A DNA stretch of 17,318 nucleotides from Methanosarcinales archaeon (GTDB taxonomy: Archaea > Halobacteriota > Syntropharchaeia > Alkanophagales > Methanospirareceae), in NCBI GenBank assembly GCA_025464345.1, contig JAODGP010000009.1:1-17318 (forward strand), read 5' to 3'. The translations under genes were made by a program, and so were the position numbers. The notes beneath the pieces were generated by a model that searched no databases, had not been told where the DNA came from, and saw only the letters and a list, made by a program, of their open reading frames with translations. Numbering within the stretch: position 1 is the stretch's first letter; each line of letters opens with the position of its first letter. This document shows positions 7,274 to 13,956 of the stretch, piece after piece.

Positions 7274-8305
7274 ATACTCTGCGGATATTGTAGAACGTAT
7301 CTCGTTCAGCAGGTATTTTTGCTTATTAGCACCCTTCACAAGACGCAGAATCTTGTTTATCGGGAGCATAGGTGGCGTTCTTGCACCAGCCGCATGTGTT
7401 ATCTTCTCCTCCATAAGCGTTCCATCCAGGTCGTTCGCACCATAATTCAAAGCAACCTGAGCAAGTTTCTCGCCCAGTGCAACCCAGTAAGCCCGTATGC
7501 TCTTAAAATTCCGTAGCACTATTCTTGAAACTGCAATCGTTTTGAGCACGTCCACAGGATTTGCTCTCTCATGTACACGCAGTCCAAGCCCGGTCTTATC
7601 TGGATGGAAGAGCAGCGGGATGAATGATACAAATCCGTGAGTCTTCTCCTGCAGTTCCCACAGCTTGTGGAGATGCAAAGCCCGGTCTGATATATGCTCT
7701 ATATGCCCGAATAGCATGGTGGCATTGCTTCTCAGTCCAATCCGATGTGCTATCTCCATAATCCTGAGCCATTCTCCCGCTTTTAGCTTACGCGGGCATA
7801 TAATCGCTCTTATCTCATCATCGAGGATTTCCGCACCGCCGCCCGGTAATGCCTGCAGACCCGCATCCTTCAATCGCAGCAGTACCTCCTTCTCGCTCAT
7901 GCCCTCTATCTGTGCCAGGAAGTGTATTTCCGTCGCTGTCAGAGCCTTGATACACACACCGGGGAATCGTTTCCTCAGCTGCTTGAATATATCCTCGAAA
8001 TACTCTATGCAAACCGCAGGGTTGAGAGAGCCAACGATATGCAGCTCCGTAGCACCCATCTTCACCGCTTCCTCTGCTTTACTCACCACTTCTGCTACGC
8101 TCAGCAGATACGCATCCCTATCACCCTGATCGCGATAGAATGCACATAAAGGGCATTTCGCCACACAGATGTTCGTATAATTTATATGCCGGTTGACAAC
8201 AAATGTGACCAGATTGCCATTATTTCGATTTATAGCGTCTGCACGCTCACCGAGTGCGTGAACATCCTGAGCAAACAGGTCTTCGATCTCTTTAATGCTT
8301 ACCAC
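7208..8305 (-). CDS. mqnE: Aminofutalosine synthase MqnE (radical SAM)
   Basis: Radical SAM enzyme, 365 residues, joining the adenosyl group of S-adenosylmethionine to 3-[(1-carboxyvinyl)oxy]benzoate to give aminofutalosine, the second step of futalosine menaquinone synthesis. The [4Fe-4S] ligands are C47, C51 and C54 in CVAKCPLC, inside the family motif VNRHINYTNIC. Subgroup-specific motifs are TELHIVGSLNP (87-96), KALTATEIHFLA, LPGGGAEI (153-160), RSNATMLFGHIEH and FIPLLFHPDKTGL. The TELHIVG and KALTATEI wording separates MqnE from MqnC (QILIQGG, HSLSPPEI) and from CofH. The only reasonable start is GTG at 8305. The C-terminal 25 residues go beyond the usual MqnE end and lie antisense to the end of sufB. 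mqnD is 84 bases upstream on the same strand, so an operon is likely. Confidence 0.93.
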   Translation of the reverse strand: MVSIKEIEDLFAQDVHALGERADAINRNNGNLVTFVVNRHINYTNICVAKCPLCAFYRDQGDRDAYLLSVAEVVSKAEEAVKMGATELHIVGSLNPAVCIEYFEDIFKQLRKRFPGVCIKALTATEIHFLAQIEGMSEKEVLLRLKDAGLQALPGGGAEILDDEIRAIICPRKLKAGEWLRIMEIAHRIGLRSNATMLFGHIEHISDRALHLHKLWELQEKTHGFVSFIPLLFHPDKTGLGLRVHERANPVDVLKTIAVSRIVLRNFKSIRAYWVALGEKLAQVALNYGANDLDGTLMEEKITHAAGARTPPMLPINKILRLVKGANKQKYLLNEIRSTISAEYLHQLPQMHVQHLLRLTCESIR

Positions 8306-8389
8306 AGGCTTTAATAACGCACAAACCCAATCTAAACCTATCTTTTACTGTTTCTTTGCACAGAAAGTATGAACATATACATCCACGCG

Positions 8390-9217
8390 TTATTTAAGTA
8401 CAGATGGGAAGAGGATGTCAAGAGGTGGTCTGGCACCAGCACGTTCCGTATAGTCAAAGAGTACATCAAGCGCTTTTACCACATCACTTGACATCTCATA
8501 CGTGTTCTCGTTCACGTACATCAGGACAAATTGCTTCACGAGTGCCTTATCCGCATCCGCACCTTGCGAATACCGCATCGCGTACCCCAGAGCTTCATCA
8601 ACGTGCTCCAGAGCATACTGCACGCTCTCACGCATCGCTTCGAGGAACTGCATCTGCTGATCCACCGGTATCGTCCGTTTTATGCAGTTAATACCGAGAG
8701 GTAGCGGAAGACCGGTTTCAGCTCGCCACCACTCGCCCAGGTCTGTGATTTTTAGCAGTCCATACGCATTATAAGTGAGCTGAGCTTCGTGTATTACCAC
8801 CCCGGCATCAACCTCACCGCGTTTCAGTGCCGGAATGACCTCATCGAACCGCATTTCTACTGTGTTGACATCCGGGAATGCCAGCCTCAGTACCAGATTC
8901 GCAGTTGTATACTTGCCCGGCACCGCCACTCTCCTGTCTTTCCCCTCTATATCTATGTGCTCCCTTGCCACAACCACCGGACCATACCCGTCACCCACAC
9001 TCGCACCGGCAGATAGAATTCGATAGCGGGAATGAAGGAACGCATAAGCGTAAACAGATAACGCAGTGACGTCCATCTCACCACCGAATGCACGCCTGTT
9101 CAATGCTTCTATGTCATCAACTACATGCTTCACCCGTATTTCAGTCGCTATTTTACCGTTAAGCATACCGAAGAACATGAATGCATCGTCAGCGTCCGGT
9201 GTGTGAGCTATGATCAT
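8390..9217 (-). CDS. mqnD: 1,4-dihydroxy-6-naphthoate synthase MqnD
   Basis: Enzyme of the periplasmic-binding-protein fold that converts cyclic dehypoxanthine futalosine to 1,4-dihydroxy-6-naphthoate, 275 residues. Family motifs are the N-terminal substrate loop (TPDADDAFMFFGML, 6-19), the segment GEMDVTALSV (46-55), SAGASVGDGYGPVVVA (69-84), VPGKYTTANL (99-108), GVVIHEAQLTY with the catalytic-base histidine H143, and DLGEWW followed by LPLPLGINCIKR. The N-terminal loop has DADDAFMF where I recall CPNDTFIF in characterised bacterial MqnD. There is no signal peptide, so it is not a transporter-binding protein. The ATG at 9217 follows a TATTTAATATA element (9234-9244) about 22 bases upstream, suggesting a leaderless start. 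The gene is divergent from a winged-helix regulator and lies directly upstream of mqnE. Confidence 0.88.
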   Translation of the reverse strand: MIIAHTPDADDAFMFFGMLNGKIATEIRVKHVVDDIEALNRRAFGGEMDVTALSVYAYAFLHSRYRILSAGASVGDGYGPVVVAREHIDIEGKDRRVAVPGKYTTANLVLRLAFPDVNTVEMRFDEVIPALKRGEVDAGVVIHEAQLTYNAYGLLKITDLGEWWRAETGLPLPLGINCIKRTIPVDQQMQFLEAMRESVQYALEHVDEALGYAMRYSQGADADKALVKQFVLMYVNENTYEMSSDVVKALDVLFDYTERAGARPPLDILFPSVLK

Positions 9218-9360
9218 GTTTATCTATTGTCGCTATATTAAATAATAGTGGCGAGGTGGAGGCGATATAACAGGGGGTATGGTCTTCGTGCCTGCGGAAA
9301 GTGAGTGGATATATACCATATTGTTTATGTTTAATTACTTCACATGTACCTGTACAGGAT
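9218..9360. promoter_or_regulatory. Divergent mqnD/regulator promoter region with palindrome
   Basis: The region has 143 bases. The mqnD side carries TATTTAATATA (9234-9244, minus strand). The regulator side has an AT-rich TTTATGTTTAATTA element near 9323-9337, placing transcription start close to the ATG at 9361. Immediately before that ATG is the perfect palindrome CCTGTACAGG (9349-9358). With the preceding TGTAC (9345-9349) it makes a TGTAC-CTGTAC tandem. A protein bound there would block transcription start, which suggests autoregulation. Confidence 0.55.
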
Positions 9361-9978
9361 ATGCCAGGGCACAATTATACAGGGGCGATTTTGAAGTATC
9401 TAATATTAAATGGACCCTCGAGTAAGTACGCAATAGCAAAAGGTACCGATATCTCGTATCCCACGGTGTTGAGGAAGATACCCGGCATGGTGACAGCGCA
9501 TATGATCCATAAAGTGGGGGAGGGCAAGCGCGGTGCCGAGATATATGTGGTCACGCCCAAGGGTACGCTTATAGCTTACTTCAGTGGGCTCGTACGTACG
9601 CCTGAGCTATTTATGGCTCTGCCATGGGTTATGAAGCACGTTCATATAGCTCTGGACGACTTACCGGCGGTAAGAGATCCGTTCGGATTCATTGCTGGAG
9701 AACTGCCGTTCAAACTCTCGCGATTGGAGGATTTAAAGGTGGAGGAAGCGGTGAGCATACTGGGTGTCATACTCATCTGGCGGCATGAGGAATGGTATCA
9801 TGAGATAGGCAAGAGCAAGCTCAGGAAGCTACTGGCATGGAGTGAGAATTATCGTATACTGAGATTTCTCGTTGAGGGTTCCGTGCACACGCTTGGTAAG
9901 ATGAGTGAACAGGCGATGGAACTGAGCACACGTGCAGAGAAGTTCCTGGACGAGATGGACGAACTGATGCGGTACTAA
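9361..9978 (+). CDS. Winged-helix transcriptional regulator-like protein of unknown target
   Basis: A 205-residue protein with the start at ATG 9361. The N-terminal 75 residues look like a winged helix: YTGAILKYLILNGPSSKYAIA (helix 1-2), DISYPTVLRKIPGMV (recognition helix), then a basic wing, VGEGKRGAEIYVVTPKG, of the kind seen in MarR/PadR-like archaeal regulators. The remainder (about 80-205) is mainly helical, with Trp and charged residues and a C-terminal amphipathic helix (AMELSTRAEKFLDEMDELM) that could form a dimer interface. No ligand motif is recognised. The frame is open 20 codons further upstream, but that part crosses the promoter and palindrome. It is divergent from mqnD and overlaps the Ahb-like gene tail-to-tail by 4 bases. 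Regulation of quinone or heme genes is an inference from position only. Confidence 0.75.
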   Translation: MPGHNYTGAILKYLILNGPSSKYAIAKGTDISYPTVLRKIPGMVTAHMIHKVGEGKRGAEIYVVTPKGTLIAYFSGLVRTPELFMALPWVMKHVHIALDDLPAVRDPFGFIAGELPFKLSRLEDLKVEEAVSILGVILIWRHEEWYHEIGKSKLRKLLAWSENYRILRFLVEGSVHTLGKMSEQAMELSTRAEKFLDEMDELMRY

Positions 9979-11066
9979 GTCTCTCCACCGGCATGCTTAG
10001 ACGTTTTGGATAAAGGTATATACGGGCACCAGGGCTCTTCCGCCAGATAATCGCCTTTCAAATCCTCAGGCTCGTGCAGACCGCCACAGAAATCCATGAA
10101 GCCGGTTAACCCGTATGCACGAGCACGACACCCGCCACATATAGTCCGGTACTCGCATGCGCCACATTTGCCATTGAGATTCTCAAAATCACGGAGGTCA
10201 CGTAGCACAGGTGAATTGAACCATATCTCACGGAATGGTGTATCGCGGATATTACCCAGTTTTAATGGCAGATATGGGCAGGGTGTGACCTCACCGGTAG
10301 GGTATATACGGCAATAGTACAGTCCAGCAATGCATCCACGAGTCCAGTGGTGCACGTCCAGCCCCTTCTGTGATGCGATCCGCATGAATTGCGGTGCACA
10401 GACCGGTCGCACATCCAGTTTGTACTTGCCTTCCGCCACCATATCCAGCACACCCTCTATCATACGCTCATACATCTCTGGCGAGATATCCTCTATCCTG
10501 ACACCCCTGCCGGTGGGTACGAGGAAGAACAGATGGAACGCAGTAGCGCCGGCATCCTCTGCAAGCGCCATTATATCCTCTATTTCATCGTAATTCTGCT
10601 GTGTCACCGTTGTATTCACCTGAACAGATATGCCATGTGCCCGGCAGGCAGCGATACCCGCCATTGTACGCTCCCACGCACCCTTCAGACCACGGAATTC
10701 GTCATGCCGCTCCGGTATCGCGGAATCAATACTGATAGCCACCGCTCTTATCCCGCTTGCTTTCAGTTCCGCGGCGACCGAATCGGTGATCAGGGTCCCA
10801 TTGGAGCCCATAGCGGCAATCAATCCTTTACTGGTGGCATATCGTGCGAGTTCAAAGATGTCGGGTCGGAGTAAAGGCTCACCTCCACTGAATATGAGTA
10901 TCGGCTTACTCAATTCAGCGATCTGATCAATGAGCATCCGCCCTTCTTCTGTGCTCAGTTCATCCCTCGCCGCGCTATCGCGCGCATCAATATAGCAGTG
11001 CGGACAGTGAAGATTACACCTGAAGGTCATGTTCCATGAGATCAGCTTCGGTAAAAAGACGGTCAT
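9975..11066 (-). CDS. Radical SAM/SPASM protein of the AhbC/AhbD/NirJ heme-biosynthesis family
   Basis: A 363-residue radical SAM enzyme. The [4Fe-4S] ligands are C17, C21 and C24 in CNLHCPHCY, preceded by PKLISWNMT, with GGEP at 61-64. The C-terminal SPASM-type region has Cys residues at 245, 252, 263, 301, 304, 310, 313 and 347 for auxiliary clusters, in the family pattern KCGACEYRTICGGCRARAY followed by GDYLAEEPWCPY. This pattern marks enzymes of siroheme-dependent heme synthesis (AhbC, AhbD) and heme d1 synthesis (NirJ); I cannot assign the exact step, though the C-terminus leans to AhbD. About 15 residues with an additional Cys (C327) are inserted between TG and GDYLAEEPWC, where I remember a direct TGDYLAEEP. 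Such an enzyme would serve cytochromes. No other heme gene is in the window. Confidence 0.8.
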   Translation of the reverse strand: MTVFLPKLISWNMTFRCNLHCPHCYIDARDSAARDELSTEEGRMLIDQIAELSKPILIFSGGEPLLRPDIFELARYATSKGLIAAMGSNGTLITDSVAAELKASGIRAVAISIDSAIPERHDEFRGLKGAWERTMAGIAACRAHGISVQVNTTVTQQNYDEIEDIMALAEDAGATAFHLFFLVPTGRGVRIEDISPEMYERMIEGVLDMVAEGKYKLDVRPVCAPQFMRIASQKGLDVHHWTRGCIAGLYYCRIYPTGEVTPCPYLPLKLGNIRDTPFREIWFNSPVLRDLRDFENLNGKCGACEYRTICGGCRARAYGLTGFMDFCGGLHEPEDLKGDYLAEEPWCPYIPLSKTSKHAGGET

Positions 11067-11251
11067 CTCTGAACCCCATTTATATTCTTATACTTCCCTT
11101 AAATAAAGACACCGTGCGTCTGAGCTTCAAGCGCTGTTTCCTTATTATACAGGAGCATATGCATCTGCATATATATAGCTATATGTATGAGCATAGATTT
11201 ATCGGAAATCAATATAAAAATACGGATTTTATATAGTATAGGTGAGCATAA
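11067..11251. promoter_or_regulatory. Divergent promoter region with AT-rich palindromes
   Basis: The region has 185 bases between the Ahb-like gene and the small membrane protein. On the minus strand, a GTATAAGAATATAAA element (11079-11093) serves the Ahb-like gene. On the plus strand, AATATAAAAATA (about 11210-11221) could drive the membrane operon. In the middle are ATATGCA-TC-TGCATAT (11157-11172) and the perfect palindrome ATATAGCTATAT (11173-11184). The latter extends to an imperfect 22-base palindrome at 11168-11189. GAGCATA is present three times (11153, 11189, 11244). These look like operators, but AT-rich DNA makes such symmetry more likely by chance. Confidence 0.5.
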
Positions 11252-11431
11252 GTGAAAAGAATATTGCTGATGGTTCTGGGGATCATGGTGCTCATTGCGT
11301 TGGCACTGTTCCTGTATGAACGGGATACGGTAGGGTTCTACTTCCTGTACGGTGCGATGGGCGTCGGCTTCTTCGTGCTCGCCACCAATCTGCTGTCCAT
11401 GATACAGAAGGAGGGGAGGCAAGATGATTGA
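11252..11431 (+). CDS. Small two-helix membrane protein, 59 residues
   Basis: Frame starting with GTG (11252), preceded at 5 bases by the ribosome binding site GGTGAG (11241-11246). It ends in a TGA that overlaps the start of the antiporter gene by 8 bases. The protein has two hydrophobic segments, about residues 4-21 (ILLMVLGIMVLIALALFL) and 29-50 (around FYFLYGAMGVGFFVLATNLL), joined by a short polar loop, YERDTVG, and ends in a charged tail, IQKEGRQDD. The loop and tail suggest both ends on the same side of the membrane. I do not recognise a named family. The tight coupling to a MrpD/NuoL-like subunit suggests it is a small accessory subunit of the same complex. An antisense frame over this region is judged spurious. 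Confidence 0.78.
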   Translation: MKRILLMVLGIMVLIALALFLYERDTVGFYFLYGAMGVGFFVLATNLLSMIQKEGRQDD

Positions 11432-13250
11432 ACTCCCACCGGTACTGGTCTATCTTTTAGGAGCGGCGTTGATACCGCTATTTGGCAGGGGTCGAGCGAG
11501 GAAAGCGCTTCTTGTCGCTGTGGCTTTCATCGGTCTGGCGTGCTCGTTCTCATTGAGACCGCAGACGAGCTGGGTGGTTCCCCTCTCAGGGTTTGAACTG
11601 ACCTTTCTGCATGCGGATCGACTGAGCCTGATAATGGGCTACATATTCTCGTTCATCGGTGCAGCCGCGATAATATACTCCTTAGATGTGGTGAAGGAGA
11701 ACGGTGAGTACATCTGCGGGCTGTTATATCTGGGCAGTGCGCTGGGCGCGGTATTTGCAGGTGATTTCTTCACACTGTACATATTCTGGGAGATAATGGC
11801 GTTCTCATCGCTCGGACTGATATGGTATTCGCGGACAGAGCGAGCAAGGAATGCAGGGATGCGATATATCCTCTTCCATCTGTTCGGTGGCTGTGCCTTC
11901 CTCGCGGGTATAATCATCCATTTCATGAATACCGGTAATATAGCGATAAGCCCGATAGAACAGGGGATAGGATATTTACTGCTGCTCATCGGTGTGGGGG
12001 TCAACACTGCGTTCATACCGTTGCATACCTGGCTGCCTGACTCATATCCGAAGGCGACGATTGCAGGTGCGGTATTCATGTCGGTCTACACGACAAAGAC
12101 GGGCGTATATGTGCTTGCGCGTACTTTCCCGGGCGCTGAAGCATTCATTTTTGGGCATCCGTTCCATTTCGTGGCGTATATTGGCGGCTTGATGGCGCTA
12201 TATGGCGTTATATTCGCACTGATGCAGAACGATGTCCGTAAATTGCTATCCTATCATATCGTATCGCAGGTGGGGTACATGGTCGCGGGCATAGGAATAG
12301 GCACTGCTATCGGTATAAACGGCGGTATCGCACATGTCTTCAACCATATCCTGTATAAGGCACTGCTGTTCATGTGCATGGGTGCGGTGATATACCGTAC
12401 GGGCAGGATGAATCTGACGGAACTCGGTGGTCTGGCGAAGAGGATGCCGGTGACGACGATAACGTGCGTGATAGCAGCGCTCTCTATTTCGGGTGTCGTC
12501 GGGTTCAATGGTTATGTGAGTAAAGGGATGGTAATACACGCTGCAGAGCTCTCACACATGCATATCCTCGTGCTCGCATTGACGCTCGCGTCGGTCGGTA
12601 CGTTCCTGTCGTTCCTGAAACTGACATATTTCACGTTCTTCAGGCATACAGAGAACGATATAGCGAGGGTTAAGGAGGCACCGCTCTCAATGCTGGTTGC
12701 GATGAGTCTCACTGCGTTCTTATGTGTGGCGATAGGCGTGTACCCGAAGATGCTGTACGTGATACTGCCAGATGTGGGGGCTGCGATGCATTACGATGCA
12801 TATACGCCGGGGCATACGATGGGGACGCTGCAATTGCTTGCAATGACTGCTTTCATGTTCGTAGCGCTGAAAGTGCTGATAGCACCGCATGAGAGGATTA
12901 CGTACGACATAGATTACCTGTACAGGAAGGCGGGCAGGGGTATCATATGGTTCTGTGAGAAGCCTCTTATGGCTTTTGCAGGTGCGATCGACGGCGTACT
13001 GAAGCGAATTGCTGATTCTTTTGTGTGGTTCAGCAGGAATCCAGTAGCGGCGTCTGTTATTCTCCTGACTGCCACGGGTACAAAGCTGATGAGACCGCTC
13101 AATTATGTCAGTAAAGAAGCAGAAGTTAAGCGGTTAACGATAGAGGAGCCAAGGGAGAGGCTGAGTATCGGTACCGGTGTACTGCTGGTACTGATATTCT
13201 TCCTCGTGTATCTGATAGTGATGCTGATACATGGCTGGCTGGCGCCTTAG
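11424..13250 (+). CDS. MrpD/NuoL/M-like cation-proton antiporter or complex I-type membrane subunit
   Basis: Polytopic membrane protein, 608 residues, with about 14 or more hydrophobic segments. It carries the Proton_antipo_M region (about 115-395) of complex I subunits NuoL/M/N, Mrp antiporter subunits A/D and membrane-bound hydrogenases. Conserved channel residues are visible: E123 in LYIFWEIMAFSSL, the loop PLHTWLPDSYPKA (199-211), K225 in TTKTGVYVLAR, NDVRKLLSYHIVSQVGYM (269-286) and K312 in HILYKALLFM. The part beyond about residue 460 has further helices separated by basic amphipathic stretches, longer than a classic 500-residue MrpD. No other Mrp or complex I subunit is next to it except the 59-residue membrane protein. 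It could be a stand-alone Na+/H+ antiporter or a distal subunit of a complex encoded elsewhere. A hairpin plus T-run follows. Confidence 0.88.
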   Translation: MIELPPVLVYLLGAALIPLFGRGRARKALLVAVAFIGLACSFSLRPQTSWVVPLSGFELTFLHADRLSLIMGYIFSFIGAAAIIYSLDVVKENGEYICGLLYLGSALGAVFAGDFFTLYIFWEIMAFSSLGLIWYSRTERARNAGMRYILFHLFGGCAFLAGIIIHFMNTGNIAISPIEQGIGYLLLLIGVGVNTAFIPLHTWLPDSYPKATIAGAVFMSVYTTKTGVYVLARTFPGAEAFIFGHPFHFVAYIGGLMALYGVIFALMQNDVRKLLSYHIVSQVGYMVAGIGIGTAIGINGGIAHVFNHILYKALLFMCMGAVIYRTGRMNLTELGGLAKRMPVTTITCVIAALSISGVVGFNGYVSKGMVIHAAELSHMHILVLALTLASVGTFLSFLKLTYFTFFRHTENDIARVKEAPLSMLVAMSLTAFLCVAIGVYPKMLYVILPDVGAAMHYDAYTPGHTMGTLQLLAMTAFMFVALKVLIAPHERITYDIDYLYRKAGRGIIWFCEKPLMAFAGAIDGVLKRIADSFVWFSRNPVAASVILLTATGTKLMRPLNYVSKEAEVKRLTIEEPRERLSIGTGVLLVLIFFLVYLIVMLIHGWLAP

Positions 13251-13263
13251 CGGTGGATAACGG

Positions 13264-13307
13264 GAAATAGGAGATGGGAGTTAGAACTCCTCCTGTTTCT
13301 ATTTTTT
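13264..13307 (+). terminator. Hairpin plus T-run after the antiporter gene
   Basis: GAAATAGGA (13264-13272) pairs with TCCTGTTTC (13291-13299) over nine pairs, one being a wobble. An inner stem, GGAGT (13277-13281) with ACTCC (13286-13290), closes a TAGA loop, and four bases (13273-13276) bulge out. Six T residues follow at 13302-13307. The element sits 14 bases after the antiporter stop and upstream of the adkA promoter. In archaea the T-run itself is the main signal. Confidence 0.65.
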
Positions 13308-13382
13308 GTCCGGGCACGTGAATGAAATGTGATAAATGATATTATGTCAATGTCATAGAAAGTATGTATGTAATTGGTAGAA

Positions 13383-13949
13383 ATGACACTGGTGGTCGTG
13401 ACCGGGATGCCCGGTTCCGGGTCTTCTACGGTAATAAAGGAGGCTTTACGCCTGAAGGCTGAGCATAACTACAGTGTGAGGAACTACGGTGATATAATGT
13501 ATGAAGCAGCGCTTGAGGAGGGCATTGTCCGTACGCGGGATGAATTGCGGAAACTATCGGTGACTAAACAGCGGGAGATACAGATGCATGCATGTGATAA
13601 GATAGCGGAATGGCGAAGAAAGATCGGCAACATTATCATTGATACCCATTGCACGATAAAGACGCCGGAAGGTTATCTGCCCGGACTGCCCGAATACGTC
13701 TTAAGGAAACTGAATCCCGACCTGTTCGTGCTTATAGAAGCGAACCCGGAGGAGATACAGGAGCGGAGGCAGAGGGACAGGACACGAGATCGAGATGTAG
13801 AGGCGTTGAGTGAGATAGAAGAGCACCAGTTCATGAACCGTGCGATGGCGACTGTTTATTCATGCCTCACCGGCGCGGCGGTTAAGATAATAAAGAACCA
13901 TAACGGCAGATTAAAGGCAGCGGCAGAGGAGTTCGCAAGGTTGATTTGA
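13383..13949 (+). CDS. adkA: Archaeal-type adenylate kinase AdkA
   Basis: Cytoplasmic nucleoside monophosphate kinase, 188 residues, interconverting ATP plus AMP with two ADP. It is the archaeal AdkA type: VVVTGMPGSGSST at the N-terminus, VRNYGDIMYEAALEEG, RDELRKLSVTKQREIQ, IIIDTHCTIKTPEGYLPGLP, LNPDLFVLIEANPEEI, RQRDRTRDRD, EHQFMNRAMA and LTGAAVKIIKNHNG all match the family order. The P-loop GMPGSGSST has Ser in place of the usual Lys before S/T; I recall methanococcal AdkA having Gly or Ser there too. The start is ATG at 13383, although an upstream in-frame TTG (13374) would add three residues. It has its own AT-rich promoter after the preceding terminator and stands 7 bases before mqnA, so the three plus-strand genes adkA-mqnA-mqnC form a probable operon. 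Confidence 0.93.
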   Translation: MTLVVVTGMPGSGSSTVIKEALRLKAEHNYSVRNYGDIMYEAALEEGIVRTRDELRKLSVTKQREIQMHACDKIAEWRRKIGNIIIDTHCTIKTPEGYLPGLPEYVLRKLNPDLFVLIEANPEEIQERRQRDRTRDRDVEALSEIEEHQFMNRAMATVYSCLTGAAVKIIKNHNGRLKAAAEEFARLI

Positions 13950-13956
13950 TAAGCAG

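Noticed and set aside
7208..8305. Assignment of this radical SAM gene as CofH (F420 synthesis)
   Set aside because: TELHIVG, KALTATEI and FIPLLFHP fit aminofutalosine synthase; mqnD is adjacent and no cofG partner is near.
8390..9217. Transporter solute-binding protein
   Set aside because: There is no signal peptide or lipobox and no permease or ATPase partner; the GVVIHEAQLTY and LPLPLG motifs are those of MqnD.
11099..11422. 107-codon minus-strand frame in the region before the antiporter
   Set aside because: It covers the promoter region and is antisense to the 59-residue membrane protein, which has a good ribosome binding site and a coupled stop-start.
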